Below, one piece after another: positions 24,783-33,747 of a stretch of DNA of 64,000 nucleotides. The stretch covers positions 16,365-80,364 of the forward strand of contig CALURI010000012.1 in assembly GCA_944323135.1 (NCBI GenBank). Direction: 5' to 3'. The position numbers and the translations under genes were made by a program. The notes below the pieces were generated by a model. That model ran no database searches and was not told where the DNA came from. It saw only the letters and a program-made list of their open reading frames with translations. This DNA comes from Candidatus Gastranaerophilales bacterium (GTDB lineage Bacteria; Cyanobacteriota; Vampirovibrionia; Gastranaerophilales; Gastranaerophilaceae). Numbering within the stretch: position 1 is the first letter of the stretch; every line of letters starts with the position of its first letter.

Positions 24783-26702
24783 CTATAATGTATCGGTATT
24801 TCCAATAGCATCTTCTGTGTCAGTTACAATTTTCGGAGTAATCATAATAACCATTTCATTCTTACTCTTTGTAGAAGTTGTTGATCTGAAAAGAGTGCCG
24901 ATAATAGGAATATCACCTAATACTGGGACTTTTCCAATAGCTTTTTGTTCTTCTTCACTAATCATACCACCAATTACAAGAGTTTCACCATCTTTAATTC
25001 TTACATTTTTCAAATCAAGATTTCTATGTGAAAGCAATGTAGCTGCAACATATTGACCAACACTATCAGTAGCTGTAACTTGTTGTAAAATTGTAGAATA
25101 TTCAGGTTTAATATTCATAGTAACATAACCGTCAGGGCTGATAAACGGAGTTATAGAGATTTGAATACCTGCATCATCAGCGATATTATAATCTCTTGTT
25201 GCAATAGTACCGCCAGTATATGCGCTCTGATCTGATTCTGTTGATTCAATATAATCTTCTGTTACATCAATTGTTGCTTCTTCACCGTTTGTAATCAATA
25301 TACGTGGATTTGAAACAACACGGCCTTTGCTATTTTTTACTAAATAATTTATTGCGTATGAAATATTAACAGGTCCGCTGAATGGAGTTAAAGTATTTAT
25401 TAATTCAGGTTCATCTCCACTTGTATCCCATACTTCATATTTATTACCTTTTAAGAATATCGGATGTAAAGGATCTGTTTTAGTTGTTTCTCCATCAAAT
25501 GATGCAGAGAAAGAGTGACTTAAGAAAGTCCAACTGTTTTGTAAAGTTTTAGAACCCTCTTCATTAAGCTCAATAATTGCAACTTCAAGATATGCTTGCG
25601 GTTGTTTTTTATCAGTTTGTGCAATAAAATCTTTAATCATTTCAATCTGATGTTCAGAACCGCCTATAATATTTATTGTACCCAGCTGTGAATAATAAGC
25701 AACAGACAAGTTCTGTAATCCAAAAGAGGCAACTGAACCACTTAATTGTCCATCTAATGTACAAGCTACAGTACCGCCATTAAGTGAAATAGAACTTGAA
25801 GAACCGCCAGTTGAAGCTGCTGCTCCTGTAACTATACCTGCAGCACCACCTGTAGCAGATCCACCACCTGATGATGTAGGTGCTGAAGGAGCTGTAGCGC
25901 CACCGCCACCGCCAGTGGCACCGCCGCCACCACCAGCACCGGAACTACCGCCTGAAGCACCTGATGCAGCTGGTAACAACATATTACAAATCATATCTGC
26001 CATTTCAGCAGGAGTTGTATGATTTACTTTAAATATATTTGTTTGAGGTTTTTTATCAAATTTTTCAACTATTTTTTTAGCGATTGTTACATCATTTTTT
26101 GTACCAAATACAATTAATTCATTAGTTACCGGGTTAGTAGTTACAATATCTGAAGATGAAAATCCCGGTTTATTCATAGCATAAATATTTTTATTTAAGA
26201 AATCTGCAAGAGCAGCAGCACTTATATATTTAACAGGAATTAATGTCATATCTTGTTTTGCAAAATTAAAACCGCCGGCACCTGCTCCTGCAATAATAAT
26301 AGTATTATCATCAACAACATAATTAAGGTTGTTAATTTCCATAACCATTTCAAAAGCTTTTTGTAATGGGACATCAACTAAATCAAGAGTAACACTCCCA
26401 CTTACAGAATTATGGAAAACAATGTTCATTCCGGCTTTATCAGCAAACATTCTCAAAACCTGTTTTACATCAGAATCCCTTAAGCTAATACTTATTGAAG
26501 GATTATTTTTAATAAAACTTACATCACCTTTTAACCTTAATGAATAATCTTCATTATGGTCTCTTAATTCCGGTTTACTGTTAACAGTATCCGTCGGAAT
26601 TGCAAAATCTTCCATAGCTGCAGCAAACATTGCACTATTTGAAAAAACAAATGATGCTAACATTAAACCTGCAATAATTTTTCTTGAAATTTTATTTTTC
26701 AT
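24783..26702 (-). CDS. pilQ: type IV pilus outer-membrane secretin (PilQ/GspD type)
   Basis: 639 residues. A signal peptide (about 1-27, IIAGLMLASFVFSNSAMFA) is followed by a secretin STN-like domain (SISLRDSDVKQVLRMFADKA, about 72-140), an N1-type domain (LIPVKYISAAALADFLN), a Gly/Ala/Ser-rich insert (about 245-310), a second N domain and the secretin core (LEVAIIELNEEG to MVIMITPKIV), with the signature VPVLGDIPIIGTLFRS. It forms the outer-membrane pore through which the pilus leaves the cell, showing that this organism is diderm. The glycine-rich insert is longer than is common. AGGAG ribosome site. The operon continues into pilB and pilC. Confidence 0.92.
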   Translation of the reverse strand: MKNKISRKIIAGLMLASFVFSNSAMFAAAMEDFAIPTDTVNSKPELRDHNEDYSLRLKGDVSFIKNNPSISISLRDSDVKQVLRMFADKAGMNIVFHNSVSGSVTLDLVDVPLQKAFEMVMEINNLNYVVDDNTIIIAGAGAGGFNFAKQDMTLIPVKYISAAALADFLNKNIYAMNKPGFSSSDIVTTNPVTNELIVFGTKNDVTIAKKIVEKFDKKPQTNIFKVNHTTPAEMADMICNMLLPAASGASGGSSGAGGGGGATGGGGGATAPSAPTSSGGGSATGGAAGIVTGAAASTGGSSSSISLNGGTVACTLDGQLSGSVASFGLQNLSVAYYSQLGTINIIGGSEHQIEMIKDFIAQTDKKQPQAYLEVAIIELNEEGSKTLQNSWTFLSHSFSASFDGETTKTDPLHPIFLKGNKYEVWDTSGDEPELINTLTPFSGPVNISYAINYLVKNSKGRVVSNPRILITNGEEATIDVTEDYIESTESDQSAYTGGTIATRDYNIADDAGIQISITPFISPDGYVTMNIKPEYSTILQQVTATDSVGQYVAATLLSHRNLDLKNVRIKDGETLVIGGMISEEEQKAIGKVPVLGDIPIIGTLFRSTTSTKSKNEMVIMITPKIVTDTEDAIGNTDTL

Positions 26703-26734
26703 ATCTGCTCCTGCTTTTTATTTAACCTTAATTA

Positions 26735-27490
26735 TTATTTGTTTTTTCTGCTTCCAAATTTATTTTCTAAATTAGAAACAGTATTGTAATTAATACCCTC
26801 TCCGGTAAATAATTCTCCTACACTTGCTTTATATACATTTGCTCCAAATTGAACAGTAACTGTATCTTTACCTATTGATAATACTTTATACCCGTTTATA
26901 ATATCACCTGTTCTTACAAGATAATCTGAACCGCTGATATTAAGAATTGCAGATGGATTGAACTTATCATACATAATTCCGGAAACCTTAGTAGTCATAA
27001 CATCTGTAGCTGTAGAATCTACTATTATAGATTCAGGAGGAGGTGTTAAAAAGTTTGCATACTTTGGCGGCTTTGGTTTTTGTTTTACAATAACTTCATT
27101 ACCCGGCAGGAATGGATCAGATCTGCCCATATCAACAATTGACATAGCTACTGTTGATGCATCACCATTATTTTTTTCAAGGGCAGAAGTTTCATCGTCC
27201 GGAGCTATTGCCGCTTCATCACCTAATTTGTTGACGTTCACAGCACCAGGCTGCTGTTCAGCCTGTGGTTGCGGAACATTTACTATAGCATTGTCTGATG
27301 CTTCATTTGTTTCATCATCTTTAGTACAGCCGGTAGTATTTATCATTACGACTGCAAGAAATAATAAAATTAAACAAATTCCAATCTTCTTATTTAAATT
27401 CCAAAAATTGGCTTTGCTATCCTCTTCATAAAATCTGTCTATAAAATTTTTACTCACTTGCCACCTATTTCTTATTATATACAGTTTCAT
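26735..27490 (-). CDS. PilP-like pilus assembly protein
   Basis: 251 residues. One transmembrane or lipoprotein-like segment (about 36-54, ICLILLFLAVVMINTTGC; the Cys follows a Thr-Thr-Gly and could be lipidated) is followed by a Gln/Pro/Ala linker, GRSDPFLPGNE, a Pro-rich stretch and a C-terminal beta domain (VSGIMYDKFNPSAILNISG to VQFGANVYKASVGE) that matches the secretin-contacting domain of PilP/GspC proteins. It should link the inner-membrane platform to the secretin. The start is uncertain: the ATG at 27490 has no ribosome site, and a GTG near 27448 follows AGGTGG. First gene of the pilus operon; the PilM, PilN and PilO homologues are not adjacent. 27491-27666 holds only A+T-rich sequence, presumably its promoter. 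Confidence 0.75.
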   Translation of the reverse strand: MKLYIIRNRWQVSKNFIDRFYEEDSKANFWNLNKKIGICLILLFLAVVMINTTGCTKDDETNEASDNAIVNVPQPQAEQQPGAVNVNKLGDEAAIAPDDETSALEKNNGDASTVAMSIVDMGRSDPFLPGNEVIVKQKPKPPKYANFLTPPPESIIVDSTATDVMTTKVSGIMYDKFNPSAILNISGSDYLVRTGDIINGYKVLSIGKDTVTVQFGANVYKASVGELFTGEGINYNTVSNLENKFGSRKNK

Positions 27491-27666
27491 TATAATAAAA
27501 TATTTATTTTAGCATATCGATTATTTGGTGTATTTAATTACAAATTTATTATAAATAGTAATTTATTTTATTGTAGCATATATTTTTACAATATGCAAAA
27601 AAGTTAAATATATTAAGATATTTAAAGCAAATAAAAACTATAAAAAAACTTTAATTATATTTAATA

Positions 27667-28536
27667 TTATTGAAAATTATTTGTAATAGTATGAAGATAT
27701 TCCAATATTTGATCAAAATATCTTAAGTCTGAATTCCCGTCTATAACGAAATCAGCGTAATCTCTTCCGGGTAATACATACTTTTCACCGGCTTGAAGAA
27801 GATATTCCCACTGTTTTAATGCATTTTCCTCATTTTGATTTCGTTCTGCTTTTGCTCTTTTAACAAATCTTTCACGCCTGATATCATTTTCTGTTTCAAT
27901 ATATATTTTTATATCAAATACATCTTTAACATCTTTATACATTGTTGCAATACCTTCTACAACAACGACTTTATTAGATTTAATCTCTAAAGCATTCGGG
28001 ATAGAAACTCCCGTCCCGTTTGGAACATACCTTGGAGCCATAATAGTATAACCATTTGCAAGTTCTTCCAAATCATTTTTTAATAAATCAAGTTGAAAAC
28101 TGTCAGGAGAATCAATATCATAGCCATTATCGGTCAAATTATCAAAACTTCCGTATTTCTCAATTAATCCTGAAATATCATTGAAATAATTATCTGTACT
28201 TAATACAGAAACAGGCATTGACAGTTGTTCTATTATATTTTTAAGCTCACGGCAAATTGTCGATTTTCCGGATGCAGATTCTCCTGTTATACCAATCAAA
28301 AAACGTTTGGATGGGTTATTAATTAAACGCTTTGTAAATCTTGAGATAAATGTAGGGTTAACTTCCTTAAATATCGGGATTTCACATTTCTTATCATACG
28401 CCAGAATTTGTTTAAATTTTGTCTGAAGATAAAACGCGAGAAGTTCCCTGCCGGTTTTTGAATTGAAGTCAGGCTTCATTATTTTATCACCGGAATTTAA
28501 TTCTTTTTCTATTAATACTTGCATTATATCGTCCAT
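27667..28536 (-). CDS. uridine kinase-like P-loop kinase
   Basis: 289 residues. A roughly 75-residue N-terminal region of unknown role precedes a kinase of the uridine kinase/phosphoribulokinase superfamily. Walker A is GITGESASGKST (about 87-98); LSTDNYFNDISGL is the substrate-binding strand, and KVVVVEGIATMY is the Walker B region. DIKIYIETENDIRRERFVKR is the usual lid and nucleotide-binding helix. It could salvage uridine or cytidine, or act on another sugar. No ribosome site is visible; CATAAT lies 8 nt upstream of the ATG, so the mRNA may be nearly leaderless. It lies between recF and the pilus operon on the same strand with 82 nt to recF. Confidence 0.8.
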   Translation of the reverse strand: MDDIMQVLIEKELNSGDKIMKPDFNSKTGRELLAFYLQTKFKQILAYDKKCEIPIFKEVNPTFISRFTKRLINNPSKRFLIGITGESASGKSTICRELKNIIEQLSMPVSVLSTDNYFNDISGLIEKYGSFDNLTDNGYDIDSPDSFQLDLLKNDLEELANGYTIMAPRYVPNGTGVSIPNALEIKSNKVVVVEGIATMYKDVKDVFDIKIYIETENDIRRERFVKRAKAERNQNEENALKQWEYLLQAGEKYVLPGRDYADFVIDGNSDLRYFDQILEYLHTITNNFQ

Positions 28537-28618
28537 ATAAATTTATTATGAAGGTAATAATACATGAGAAAAAAATTTTTTGCTAGTGTAATATTAACAA
28601 ATTTTACATAAGTAATAA

Positions 28619-29722
28619 TTATATAACACGACCGTCTTCTATTTTATATATCTTAACATTCTTTAAAAATTCATTTTCAAACAAAATCGTATCAACAGAA
28701 GTAATTATTGTTTGAGTATTATCATTTATTGATTTTAACAAATAATTTTGTCTTATGTCATCCAATTCTGCCAAAACATCATCAAGCAGCAATATCGGTT
28801 CATCTGATGTTTTTTCACTTATTATATCTAATTCTGACAACTTTAGTGCAAGCACAATAGTCCTTTGCTGCCCTTGTGAAGCAAATTTCGTAGATTCATT
28901 GTTATTAATATAAAAAATCACATCATCTCTGTGAGGTCCGACACAAGCTTGCCCTCTTCTCATTTCTTCTGTTTTGTGTTCAACTAAAGAATTTTTAAAA
29001 GCTGATGCAATATCGTCAAGCTCACATTCATCATTCAAAAAAGAACAGTCATATCGGATTTTCAGGTCTTCACTTGCACTTATAATTCTATGTTTTTCAC
29101 GGGCTATTTTTTCAATTTCTTTCAAGAATTTTTTTCTTAGAAAAATTATATTACTACCTGTTATAACAAGCTGCTCATTATAAACATCTAAAAGTGTTTC
29201 ATTCAGTTTTCCGGTTTTTAAATAATCTTTAAGCAGATTATTCTTTTGAATACGTATTTTGTCATATTTTAAAAGCCTGTCATCGTAAACAGGATAAATT
29301 TGTGTAATTGCTCTATCTAACCATAACCTTCTGTCTGAAGGATTCCCTCTCAAAAGCAATAAATCAGCGGTTGAAAAAAGAACTGTTTTCAATACAGATT
29401 TAAAATTTTTCGGAGTAGTTTTTACTTTATTTAATGCAATCTCACGTTTTTTATCTTTTGAATATGAAAAATCTAACTCTACATCAGTATCAGATTTCAC
29501 CAAATTACAATTTATTTCGGTTTTTTGGGCGTCAAAATTAATCAGCTCAATATTATTTGAAGTTCTTGGAGATTTTAAAGTTGACAATACATAAATACTT
29601 TCAAGAATATTAGTTTTACCTTGAGCATTTTTCCCGATAATAAGAACTTTATTAGAGGACAAATCAAGCGTTAAATCTTTACAATTTCTATAATTGGTTA
29701 GTTTTAAATCCCTCAATCTCAT
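28619..29722 (-). CDS. recF: DNA replication/repair protein RecF
   Basis: 367 residues, SMC-like ABC ATPase that loads RecA at gaps during recombination repair. N-terminal MRLRDLKLTNYRNCKDLTLD and Walker A IIGKNAQGKTNILESIY, the signature FASQGQQRTIVLALKL and Walker B PILLLDDVLAELD are all present, with VGPHRDDVIF in between. An in-frame TTG 33 bases upstream is open, but ATG at 29722 matches the family start. It has no ribosome site; a perfect TATAAT lies exactly 6 nt upstream. It is not beside dnaN or gyrB here. Confidence 0.93.
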   Translation of the reverse strand: MRLRDLKLTNYRNCKDLTLDLSSNKVLIIGKNAQGKTNILESIYVLSTLKSPRTSNNIELINFDAQKTEINCNLVKSDTDVELDFSYSKDKKREIALNKVKTTPKNFKSVLKTVLFSTADLLLLRGNPSDRRLWLDRAITQIYPVYDDRLLKYDKIRIQKNNLLKDYLKTGKLNETLLDVYNEQLVITGSNIIFLRKKFLKEIEKIAREKHRIISASEDLKIRYDCSFLNDECELDDIASAFKNSLVEHKTEEMRRGQACVGPHRDDVIFYINNNESTKFASQGQQRTIVLALKLSELDIISEKTSDEPILLLDDVLAELDDIRQNYLLKSINDNTQTIITSVDTILFENEFLKNVKIYKIEDGRVI

Positions 29723-29728
29723 AAAAAA

Positions 29729-29734
29729 ATTATA
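29729..29734 (-). promoter_or_regulatory. TATAAT -10 box 6 nt from the recF ATG (leaderless)
   Basis: Minus-strand TATAAT followed by six T residues and then the ATG. With a usual start 6-7 nt downstream of the -10 box, transcription should begin at the A of the start codon. TTTGGA lies 16 nt upstream as a weak -35. Confidence 0.55.
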
Positions 29735-29827
29735 CCCCAAATATATGATTTCCAAATTATGTATAGACTAATATTAAAATTTTTTATATAATATATTTAT
29801 TAAATTGTAATAATTTAAGGAAAAACC

Positions 29828-30082
29828 ATGTTACCGATTATATCAGAAGAGAATGCAGCAGAAGTTTTTAATGAAATATTTAAAGATATGCCTGCTTGGC
29901 GAAAAAAAATGATTCACTATATAAAGGACGAAAATCCCGAAATAAACACTGCAATCATTGAAGCTGCAAATCAAACCAATCTGGATCCAAAAGCAATAGC
30001 ATTAGGAGCATATATGGCATATTCTTTAATAGAACTTGCAATGAAAGATAATGATTCATTAATGAATTTCCAGGAAGGATAG
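29828..30082 (+). CDS. small helical protein upstream of pilT
   Basis: 84 residues, acidic, all-helical by eye (ENAAEVFNEIFKDMPAWRKK, NTAIIEAANQTNLDPKAIAL), ending in a Met/Asn-rich tail. No signal peptide or transmembrane span; a short hydrophobic helix (AIALGAYMAYSLIELAM) may mediate packing. Not recognised. AAGGA ribosome site 6 nt before the ATG. It ends 4 nt before pilT, so the two are co-transcribed and may work together in pilus retraction; that is inference from position. Confidence 0.75.
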   Translation: MLPIISEENAAEVFNEIFKDMPAWRKKMIHYIKDENPEINTAIIEAANQTNLDPKAIALGAYMAYSLIELAMKDNDSLMNFQEG

Positions 30083-30086
30083 AACA

Positions 30087-31151
30087 ATGTTAATAGAAGA
30101 ACTTTTAGAAAAACTAGTAGCTGATGGCGGTTCCGACTTACATATCTCTGCAAACTTACCGCCTGCTGCACGTATAGACGGTAAATTACAACGATACGAT
30201 TATCCGCCTCTAAGCCCTGATGACGTTGAAACTTTACTATTCCCAATGTTATCAAATGAACAAAGACGTACACTTGAACAAAACTGGGAGCTTGACTTTT
30301 CATACGGTATTGAAGGTTTAAGCCGTTTCAGGGTCAATTTTTACAAAGATAAAGGTAATTATGCGGCCGCATTCAGAACTATTACCTCAATAGTTCCGTC
30401 ATTTGATAAACTTGGTCTTCCTGATGTTGTAAGAAAAACAGCAGATAAACCAAGAGGACTTGTTCTTGTAACAGGCCCTACAGGTTCAGGTAAATCTACA
30501 ACTCTTGCAGCAATGATAGATTACATTAACACAAACAGGGCAGAACACATTTTAACAATTGAAGACCCTATAGAATTTGTCCACACATCAAAACAAAGCA
30601 TTATCCACCAACGTGAACTCGGAATGGATACAAGATCTTTTGCAAATGCATTAAGATCCGCACTTCGTGAAGACCCTGATATCATACTTGTAGGTGAGAT
30701 GAGAGACCATGAAACAATCGCGTTAGCATTAACAGCTGCTGAAACAGGTCACTTAGTATTTGGAACCTTGCACACATCTTCAGCAGCGCAAACAATTGAC
30801 CGTATCATTGACGTTTTTCCAGAAGGTCAACAACAACAAATTCGTGTACAGCTTGCAAACTCTCTTGCAGCAGTATTTGCTCAAACTCTTCTGCAAAAAG
30901 TACAACCGGACGGTTCAAAAAAAGGTCGTGTAATGGCTCAGGAAATAATGCTTGTTACACCTGCTATTGCAAACCTTATACGTGAAGCTAAAGCTGCACA
31001 AATATATTCTACAATTCAAATGAACCAAGCTTTAGGTATGCAAACTCTTGAAATGGCATTAGCAAATCTTTATAAACAAGGAATTATTACAATAGAAGAT
31101 GCCCTGTCAAGAACTTCACGTCCTGAAGAATTAAAAAGATTAATGGTATAA
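30087..31151 (+). CDS. pilT: type IV pilus retraction ATPase PilT
   Basis: 354 residues, the normal PilT length. PilT disassembles the pilus at its base and drives twitching. N-terminal GGSDLHISANLPPAARIDGK is a PilT signature; Walker A is GPTGSGKSTT (about 129-138), the Asp box ILTIEDPIEFVH, Walker B IILVGEMRDHETI, and the His box TGHLVFGTLHTSSAAQTIDR; the C-terminal AIRNLIRE-type helix (AIANLIREAK) is present. It is away from the pilB/pilC operon but beside a small gene of unknown role. Followed by a clear terminator. Confidence 0.97.
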   Translation: MLIEELLEKLVADGGSDLHISANLPPAARIDGKLQRYDYPPLSPDDVETLLFPMLSNEQRRTLEQNWELDFSYGIEGLSRFRVNFYKDKGNYAAAFRTITSIVPSFDKLGLPDVVRKTADKPRGLVLVTGPTGSGKSTTLAAMIDYINTNRAEHILTIEDPIEFVHTSKQSIIHQRELGMDTRSFANALRSALREDPDIILVGEMRDHETIALALTAAETGHLVFGTLHTSSAAQTIDRIIDVFPEGQQQQIRVQLANSLAAVFAQTLLQKVQPDGSKKGRVMAQEIMLVTPAIANLIREAKAAQIYSTIQMNQALGMQTLEMALANLYKQGIITIEDALSRTSRPEELKRLMV

Positions 31152-31168
31152 ATATAAATATAATAATC

Positions 31169-31203
31169 AAAAAAGCTTCCTTTTATAAAAGGAAGCTTTT
31201 TTA
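31169..31203 (+). terminator. intrinsic terminator after pilT
   Basis: Stem AAAAGCTTCCTTTT/AAAAGGAAGCTTTT with a 3-4-nt AT-rich loop and a T-run, 18 nt past the stop codon. Confidence 0.9.
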
Positions 31204-31276
31204 TTTATTGTGAAGTAATTTTTGTTTGTGATAATATAAAAATATACAAAATACATAATAAAAAAGGAAAACTAAT

Positions 31277-32806
31277 ATGACACAACAATTACATGAACCC
31301 GGGTCTACAAAAGAACAAATAAGACAAACAAGAATACAAAAACTTGCAGACCTAGCAGATAAAGGAGTAAACCCATATCCTTACTCCTTTGATAAAGATG
31401 CAGATGCAGCATTTTTACAAGACAAATATAAAACTTTAGAAGCAGGTGTTGAAACAGAAGATAAATATTCTGTAGCAGGTCGTGTTATGGCAATACGCAA
31501 CACCGGAATGTTTATTGATTTGATGGATTCTTCAGGTAAAATCCAAATATTTTCACACAAAGAAAACTTATCTGAAGATATGATGAAAATCTTAAAACTT
31601 ATAGATATCGGAGATATAGTAGGTTTTACAGGTACAATCAGAAGAACTCCGAGAGGAGAATTGTCAATAAAATCAACATCTTTAAAATTATTATCAAAAG
31701 CACTTTTACCTTTGCCGAATAAACAAATAAGCAAAGAAAAAATGGAAGAATTAACACATTATCATGGACTTACTGATGTTGAATTAAAGTATCGTCAAAG
31801 ATATGTTGATTTAATAGTAAATGAAGAAAGTAGAGAAACTTTTAGAAAAAGAAGCCTTATTATTCAAAAGATTCGAGAATTTCTTTCTAAAGAAGGATAC
31901 TTGGAAGTTGAAACACCAATATTACAGACAATGGCATCAGGAGCAAATGCAAGACCTTTCACAACACACCATAATGCACTCAGCATGGATTTAACTTTAA
32001 GAATTGCTCTTGAATTATATCTAAAACGTCTTATTGTAGGCGGAATTTCTGAACGTGTATATGAAATAGGAAAATGCTTCAGAAATGAAGGTATCGATAC
32101 CCGCCACAATCCTGAATTCACAATGATAGAATTATATCAGGCTTATGCCGATTATAATGATATGATGACATTAACGGAAAATATGGTTGCATACGTTGCC
32201 CAAGAAGTTTTAGGAACAATGAAAATTAAATATGGAGAAAACGAAATTGATTTAACTCCTCCTTGGGACAGAAAAACTATGCTCGGATCTATTAAAGAAG
32301 CTACAGGAATTGATTTTATGGAAATTTACAGTCCCCAACAAGCTGTAGAAACTGCAAGATCATTAAATGTACCTGTAGATGACGGAATGAATTGGGGACA
32401 GGTTGTAGAAGCAGTATTCGAAGCAAAAATTGAACCTTCATTAATTCAACCTTGCCACATTATAGATTATCCAAGAGAAATATCACCTCTTGCTAAAGTT
32501 CACAGAGACAACGACAGATTAACTGAGCGTTTTGAGACAAGAGTGAACGGATGGGAAATCGCAAATGCATTTTCAGAATTAACAGATCCGATTGACCAAA
32601 GAATGAGATTTGAAGCTCAGGCACAGGCAAAAGCAGCAGGTGATGAAGAAGCAATGGATATTGATGAAGATTTCATCACAGCTCTTGAATATGGTATGCC
32701 TCCGACAGGCGGTATGGGAATGGGAATAGACAGACTTGTAATGCTGTTAACAGATTCACCGTCTATTAGAGATGTTATTGCCTTCCCGACAATGAGAATT
32801 AAATAA
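31277..32806 (+). CDS. lysS: lysine--tRNA ligase, class II
   Basis: 509 residues, full length for class II LysRS. It attaches lysine to tRNA-Lys. The N-terminal OB-fold anticodon domain (about 60-155) has VAGRVMAIRNTGMFIDLMDS; class II motif 1 is around LRIALELYLKRLIVGGISER, motif 2 in IGKCFRNEGIDTRHNPEFTM and motif 3 in PTGGMGMGIDRLVMLL. AAAGGA ribosome site before the ATG. Monocistronic between two terminators. Confidence 0.97.
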   Translation: MTQQLHEPGSTKEQIRQTRIQKLADLADKGVNPYPYSFDKDADAAFLQDKYKTLEAGVETEDKYSVAGRVMAIRNTGMFIDLMDSSGKIQIFSHKENLSEDMMKILKLIDIGDIVGFTGTIRRTPRGELSIKSTSLKLLSKALLPLPNKQISKEKMEELTHYHGLTDVELKYRQRYVDLIVNEESRETFRKRSLIIQKIREFLSKEGYLEVETPILQTMASGANARPFTTHHNALSMDLTLRIALELYLKRLIVGGISERVYEIGKCFRNEGIDTRHNPEFTMIELYQAYADYNDMMTLTENMVAYVAQEVLGTMKIKYGENEIDLTPPWDRKTMLGSIKEATGIDFMEIYSPQQAVETARSLNVPVDDGMNWGQVVEAVFEAKIEPSLIQPCHIIDYPREISPLAKVHRDNDRLTERFETRVNGWEIANAFSELTDPIDQRMRFEAQAQAKAAGDEEAMDIDEDFITALEYGMPPTGGMGMGIDRLVMLLTDSPSIRDVIAFPTMRIK

Positions 32807-32835
32807 TTGAAATCCAAAATATTCATAATAAAAAG

Positions 32836-32866
32836 AAAAGACCAGTTTTTAAGCTGGTCTTTTTAT
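32836..32866. terminator. terminator between lysS and the convergent pilin gene
   Basis: 10-bp stem AAAAGACCAG/CTGGTCTTTT with an 8-nt loop, 30 nt after the lysS stop; the A-rich left flank also allows use from the minus strand. Confidence 0.85.
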
Positions 32867-32888
32867 GAAAGATGAAAGGAGCTGAAGC

Positions 32889-33563
32889 TTAGTAATATGT
32901 AATTTTCCAACCATCATCGATTACTCTTGCCGCACAAGTTAACCCTGAGGCTGCCTTATTACAATTATAAGTATTATCCTTACCGCCAGGAACTACTTCA
33001 CTTCCGTTAAGAACAAATGCGAAGATATCACGTCCCATTTGGTTTGGACTTGTATTCCCATTTACATCAATAATAAATACAACAGAATCTTTATCAACAT
33101 TTACGCCGAATTCAGACCGAACAATATCGCGCGGGTAAACATTAATAATAACGTTCATACCGTCAACCAGAGTAAACATATACTGGTACATCTGAGCACG
33201 TTTCAAATAAACTTTACCGCTCAAAAATTTCGTAGGATATTGCCAACAACCCGTCATATTTGAACAATCTCTTACTATTTTAAAATAAGGTTTATAATAA
33301 GAGTATGCAAGAGCAGATGAATCTTGTGAATACTCATCTAATCCCCAATAATTAGGTGATGATCTATCCAAAATAACAAACATTGTAACTTGACTTATTG
33401 AGGTATAGAATTTTTTCAGTGCAGCCATATTCTTGGCATCGCCAATTTTTGCTACAAGTCCAAATATTGTTAAAGAAGCTATAACACCAATAATTGCCAA
33501 AGTAAATAATGCCTCTGACAAAGTCAACCCTGAACGCTTTTTCATAATATTTTTGTAATCCAT
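32889..33563 (-). CDS. type IV pilin-like protein (prepilin)
   Basis: 224 residues. The leader MDYKNIMKKRSG ends at the prepilin-peptidase site, followed by LTLSEALFTLAIIGVIASLT with Glu at +5; Leu instead of the usual Phe at +1. The C-terminal half carries the local pilin pattern VVFIIDVNGNTSPNQMGRDIF and AFVLNGSEVVPGG, plus cysteines CNKAASGLTC before AARVIDDGW. ATG at 33563 is chosen because AGGAGG lies 12 nt upstream; an upstream ATG at 33587 overlaps that site, and an ATG at 33545 also gives a plausible short leader. Probably a minor pilin. Convergent with lysS, divergent from the biotin genes; the gap 33564-33747 shows only A+T-rich promoter-like sequence. Confidence 0.87.
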   Translation of the reverse strand: MDYKNIMKKRSGLTLSEALFTLAIIGVIASLTIFGLVAKIGDAKNMAALKKFYTSISQVTMFVILDRSSPNYWGLDEYSQDSSALAYSYYKPYFKIVRDCSNMTGCWQYPTKFLSGKVYLKRAQMYQYMFTLVDGMNVIINVYPRDIVRSEFGVNVDKDSVVFIIDVNGNTSPNQMGRDIFAFVLNGSEVVPGGKDNTYNCNKAASGLTCAARVIDDGWKITYY

Positions 33564-33747
33564 AAGCCTTAACCGCCTCCTATCCATTTGATAAAAGACT
33601 TCATTAACAATACATATATATTATATATACCCAATTTCTATAAGAATGTAACAAATTGTAAAAATTATTTACAATTAATATTTTATACTATTATTTAAAA
33701 CTTTGCAATATCTGGACATTTAGATTTTTTTATCATAAATTGAATTT

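Noticed and set aside
26958..27431. 157-residue plus-strand open frame opposite the PilP-like gene
   Set aside because: The minus-strand frame has clear PilP-type motifs and operon context; the plus frame has no recognisable feature.
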